Shown in pieces: positions 60,513-64,000 of a stretch of DNA of 64,000 bases. The position numbers and the translations under genes were made by a program. The notes beneath the pieces were generated by a model that saw only the letters and a program-made list of their open reading frames with translations, made no database searches and was not told where the DNA came from. The number at the start of each line of letters is the position of its first letter. Positions within the stretch are counted from its first letter, which is position 1. Location: NCBI GenBank assembly GCA_959347315.1, contig OY365816.1, forward strand, positions 28,984,969 to 29,048,968, given 5' to 3'. This stretch comes from Bimastos eiseni. Its lineage: Eukaryota; Annelida; Clitellata; Crassiclitellata; Lumbricidae.

Positions 60513-63500
60513 CTATTTGTGGTTTGGCCTCGCCTTGAGGTTGTTGGCATGCGGTTCGACGAACCCATTGGTTTGCGTGGGGACGACCTTCTCATCTCCG
60601 GACTCGGAGTTGTCCTCTGTGTCGCTGCGTCCGTCCTTCTCGACCTGCGTATGACAGACAGAGTTTCAGGTCAGATTAGTCTTAATGTCAGGTTAATTAG
60701 GACACTTATTTAGGTCAGTGTTAGAACTGTTTCATCTTAAATAGGCCGAATATAAAAAGGACAAACGCTGTTGTTCATCATCATAAACGACTCTACATAG
60801 AAGGGCCAAGAACTTAATCTTATTATCTACCGCATCCCAAATGACCTAAACACGTCCGCAAATGAACTTGGACATCAAATCTACTTCTTCCCAATGACCT
60901 CAAGATCAAATAAACTAGGAACACAGACACGAAGCTGTCATATCCGAAACGATCTCGAAACCACAAACAACTCCAACTTCCTAACATGACCAACTTTTGG
61001 AATGTCCGAGCGATCCTTAACACAATCAAATCAACAACCATGGGCTCATCGCCCGTAGGTGTCTGCTGCCTTTCTGACCACATCTCTCCACACCTCTGTT
61101 CATTGCAGCATGGCTCAACTGTTGGAGACTTGTTCCACCCCATTCTTCAATGTCATCTCTCCATTCCCTATGTGGTCTTCCTCTTTTATTTGTCCAATCC
61201 ATTAATCCAAAAACCAGTGTTCGAAGTTTTCTACAATCTTTCATTCTACAGATATGTCCAAACAAACCTAGTTTGTCCGGATAACTTTTTGCACGAGACG
61301 TTCGACCTTAGCACACATCTAGTTGATTACTATTATTATTATTACTATTATTATTATTATCACTATCATAATTATCCATCCAATCCTAAATGATGCTGAA
61401 ATGGTGAAAGCATCCATTGGGCCAATACCTGTCCCTTGACGACGTAGTAGTAGGCCATTCGGAGGATCATACAGAACCAGAGGATGTGGAGGACCTGAAG
61501 GATGCAGAGAAGTCCGTTGTAGATATAGTAGACGGGGGCCATACCCACAATGGTCGTAGCCTCAAACAACGTACTGCGGAGAATTCTAAAAAAAGACAAC
61601 ACACTCTGCCTTAGAAATAAGCGGATCTATTACCCACATTATTATTATCACCATTATCATTATTAGTACTGTTTCTGTTATTGCTATTATTATTATTATC
61701 ATTATAATCGTTGCCACGTCCAACTTGCTAATAGCAATCTATCTTAGTAATTAAAGAACTTACCTTCACAATCATTGTAACTATTTTTATCATCACCCTT
61801 ATCGTTATTAAGTTGTTATTACTATCATTATTGTCATCATTATCAGGTTCGTCTGTTGGAATTATAATGATAATAATAATAATAGCAATAACAGAAACAG
61901 TACTAATAATGATAATGGTGATAAACTGTTGGAAAACTAGTCAGCCGCCTAGGGCTGACGATTTTTATGGGCCGCCAATTTTACAAAATAAACATTAAAA
62001 ATTGAATTTTGGTGTAACAAATTATGTCCCCTTCAAATCATAAATTTTCCTGGAAGTATTTAATCAGCAGTTTGGTTTACTCTAGTCTAGACCATTTTCA
62101 TTATTTACAATTTTTTCATTTTAATGAAAGTTTGGAAATAAATTATCTAAGTTTCATTACATCAATCATGGGTTGGTGGGCCGCCAAAATTTAGCTTTGC
62201 CTCGAGCCGCCAAGTGTCTTGAGCCGGATCTGATCATTATTATCACGCATTTATTAATTTCAAGTTAGCCCAGATTGGTGTGGAGACATTACACGAGCAG
62301 CACGCTAAGACATAATTGATGAGGTCAAAATCCAGAGAGTCAGATTCAAGAGAGAGAAAGAGATAGGTGAGCCATAGGATTTACCTGAGGGATAACAATA
62401 ACACCTGTGTGACGAAATATTCACCTGAATGGATAGATGACGAGCCTGGTGAGGAACCAAACAATGGTGAAAACGATGAAGAGTCCATCACAGATACGAT
62501 TGTATTTGCAATACTTAGCCAACTTAGCCACCTGTCGATTTTAGGAAAAAAGTAAAGATCAATTCAGCATCACCACTACCATCTTATATGCACCAAACAT
62601 CACATAAGCACCTGACCATCACATGACCACCACGATCATCACATAACCACCACTAATGTCACATAACCACCACTAATATCACATATGGTAAGCACCAAGC
62701 CACCACATAACCACTACTACTATCATCACATAAACGCTACGACCATCACAGCCTCCACTACCATCACATAAGCACTAAACCATTACATAGCCATCAAACC
62801 CTCACATAGCCAATGCCACCATAACAGAGCAACCAAACATCACATAACCTCCACTACCAGAACCACTACCACCAGCACAACAACCACCATTTCCACCTCC
62901 ACCACAACCATCAATCAGCATGCTATATCCTCGCACACCAGACTCAAAAGAGAGACAGCGCTCTTATCCCTGCGACTCCAACCCCACATGGCCAACCCGG
63001 GCCTCACGCAGATGACCCACAGTGTCCCACACCCAACCGATAAACACTCCTCTATCTCCCAACAATTCCCGTGTCATACCTCTAAGATGTAGTCGACTGC
63101 GTCGTGAACGCAGAGGACAAGAGTTCCGACGCGAACCATGTTGGCCGCCCATGACATAGACATCAGGGTGAGTGTCGCGATATGGTGCACTATCATCTCA
63201 CCAAAATCCTAAATGCAACAACAGACAGCGACAGAATTGAGTGATAATGGCTTGACAACAATACAAAGTGATAGGATCGATTGACAAGGTATTGACAAAA
63301 GTAACAAGCGATAGAATCGAGTGATAGAGGATACCCAAAAGTACTAAGCAATAGACTAGGGCGAAAGAGGATAACTAAAAAGTACAAGAAAAGGTTGATA
63401 GGTGATACCCAAAAGTACTAAGTGATAGAATTAAGTGATATGGGCAACCCAAAGAACCAAGTAATAGAATTGAAAAATAAGGCCAAGAAAAAAGTACCAA

Positions 63501-63780
63501 ATTGACTGAAAGTAGCAATCGATAGAATTGAGTAGAAGGGTGAGAACAAAACAACTGAGGGATAAAATCAGTTTAAAGACGAAAATGAAGAGAATCAAGT
63601 TAAAAAGTGACCCACTAACAGAACCAAGGAATGCAATGAAGTAAGTAAGGAAAAAATAAAATGACTGAAAATAGAATCAAGCGATCGTTTAGCCAACCTT
63701 GCGTTTGGTGTCCATGAAGAGGGAGAGGACAAGGGACCAGTAGAAGGACATCTCAAGCATATAGTACCACCAACAATCAG
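60513..63780 (-). CDS. Ceramide synthase (LAG1/LASS family), C-terminal exons, partial
   Basis: Multi-pass ER enzyme that N-acylates sphingoid bases with fatty acyl-CoA to make (dihydro)ceramide. Five exons are visible: 63698-63780, 63080-63208, 62425-62531, 61429-61585 and 60513-60644, all in phase; the N-terminal part lies beyond the right edge. [17 protein letters not shown] leads into the Lag1p motif with the catalytic His pair, [11 protein letters not shown], then [20 protein letters not shown]. Next come [17 protein letters not shown], a membrane segment, and [20 protein letters not shown]. The cytosolic tail has [17 protein letters not shown], the acidic, probably CK2-phosphorylated DxRSD-E signature of vertebrate CERS2-6. 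The closest paralogue (CERS5/6-like or CERS2/4-like) cannot be decided, and the Hox-like domain, if present, lies outside. Confidence 0.94.
60840..61280 (-). mobile_element. RTE-like LINE fragment in a ceramide synthase intron
   Basis: A minus-strand frame at 61026-61265 reads [19 protein letters not shown] and then [17 protein letters not shown] and [11 protein letters not shown]. This is the FGH-RM ... GRP--W-DDI--W pattern at the end of many LINE reverse-transcriptase ORFs. The remaining bases to about 60840 look like its 3' part. Confidence 0.65.
62570..62935. repeat. Degenerate (CATCACATAACCAC)-type repeat
   Basis: Variants of ATCACATAACCACCACTA in the ceramide synthase intron between exons 63080 and 62531. 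Confidence 0.75.
63230..63480. repeat. Degenerate repeat around AGTGATAGAATTGAGTGATA
   Basis: Irregular AGTGATAGAATTGAG and ACCCAAAAGTACTAA units in the ceramide synthase intron between exons 63698 and 63208. Confidence 0.7.
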
Positions 63781-64000
63781 CTGAAAGTGGCTGTCAAACA
63801 CAAACTTCAGAAATTAAAAAGAAATCAGTCATAAATTCAAGAACAGATTAATCGATTGTGGTGTCAATGGTAAATCACCATTTCAAACAATTTCTGACAT
63901 CAACAAACACAGACTTTAAAACTCTTGTAGTTGCTACTTGTAACTGTTGTAACTATGTACTTTTGCAACTTGTAATCAATTACATTCTGTAACCATTAGG

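Noticed and set aside
61925..62240. GGGCCGCC-containing segment that looks like the ends of a hAT-type element.
   Set aside because: The GGGCCGCCAA blocks are in direct, not inverted, orientation and no target duplication was found.

Overview
The window is animal nuclear DNA. Six protein genes are recognisable, all split by many GT-AG introns of about 0.1-3 kb, and the DNA between exons is AT-rich, full of microsatellites and degenerate minisatellites, and scattered with truncated LINE, SINE and hAT-like copies. The proteins are full-length relatives of vertebrate ones but clearly diverged, and the repeats match nothing I know from vertebrates. This suggests an invertebrate, perhaps a marine deuterostome or lophotrochozoan; the sequence alone does not settle which.

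Layout from left to right: the 5' part of an ODF2 (outer dense fibre/cenexin) gene on the minus strand, running off the left edge; POLR3E (RNA polymerase III subunit RPC5) on plus; an AGPAT1-type lysophosphatidate acyltransferase on minus; a 5.6 kb intergenic stretch with a 2 kb inverted-repeat transposon; ALS2 (alsin) on minus, about 20 kb with 32 modelled coding exons; WDR24 (GATOR2 subunit) on plus, head-to-head with ALS2; and the 3' part of a ceramide synthase gene on minus, running off the right edge. Exon borders were placed by eye from splice signals and reading phase. For the four complete genes the exon lengths sum to whole codons: 690 aa for POLR3E, 279 for AGPAT, 1742 for ALS2 and 811 for WDR24.

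The genes do not form one pathway and there is no operon. ODF2/POLR3E and ALS2/WDR24 are divergent pairs that could share promoter regions; POLR3E/AGPAT and WDR24/ceramide synthase are convergent. ALS2 (Rab5/Rac exchange factor on endosomes) and WDR24 (nutrient signalling at the lysosome) act in neighbouring membrane systems, and AGPAT and ceramide synthase are both ER-membrane lipid acyltransferases, but I see no evidence that the arrangement is functional.

I found no clearly new multi-gene system. The best leads are a 2,039 bp element with 13 bp inverted ends, an 8 bp target duplication and a decayed orphan ORF; a 15 bp minisatellite translated within the alsin N-terminus; a GC-AG intron and a possible 38 nt exon in ALS2; and a striking orientation bias of LINE 3' ends across both strands' genes.
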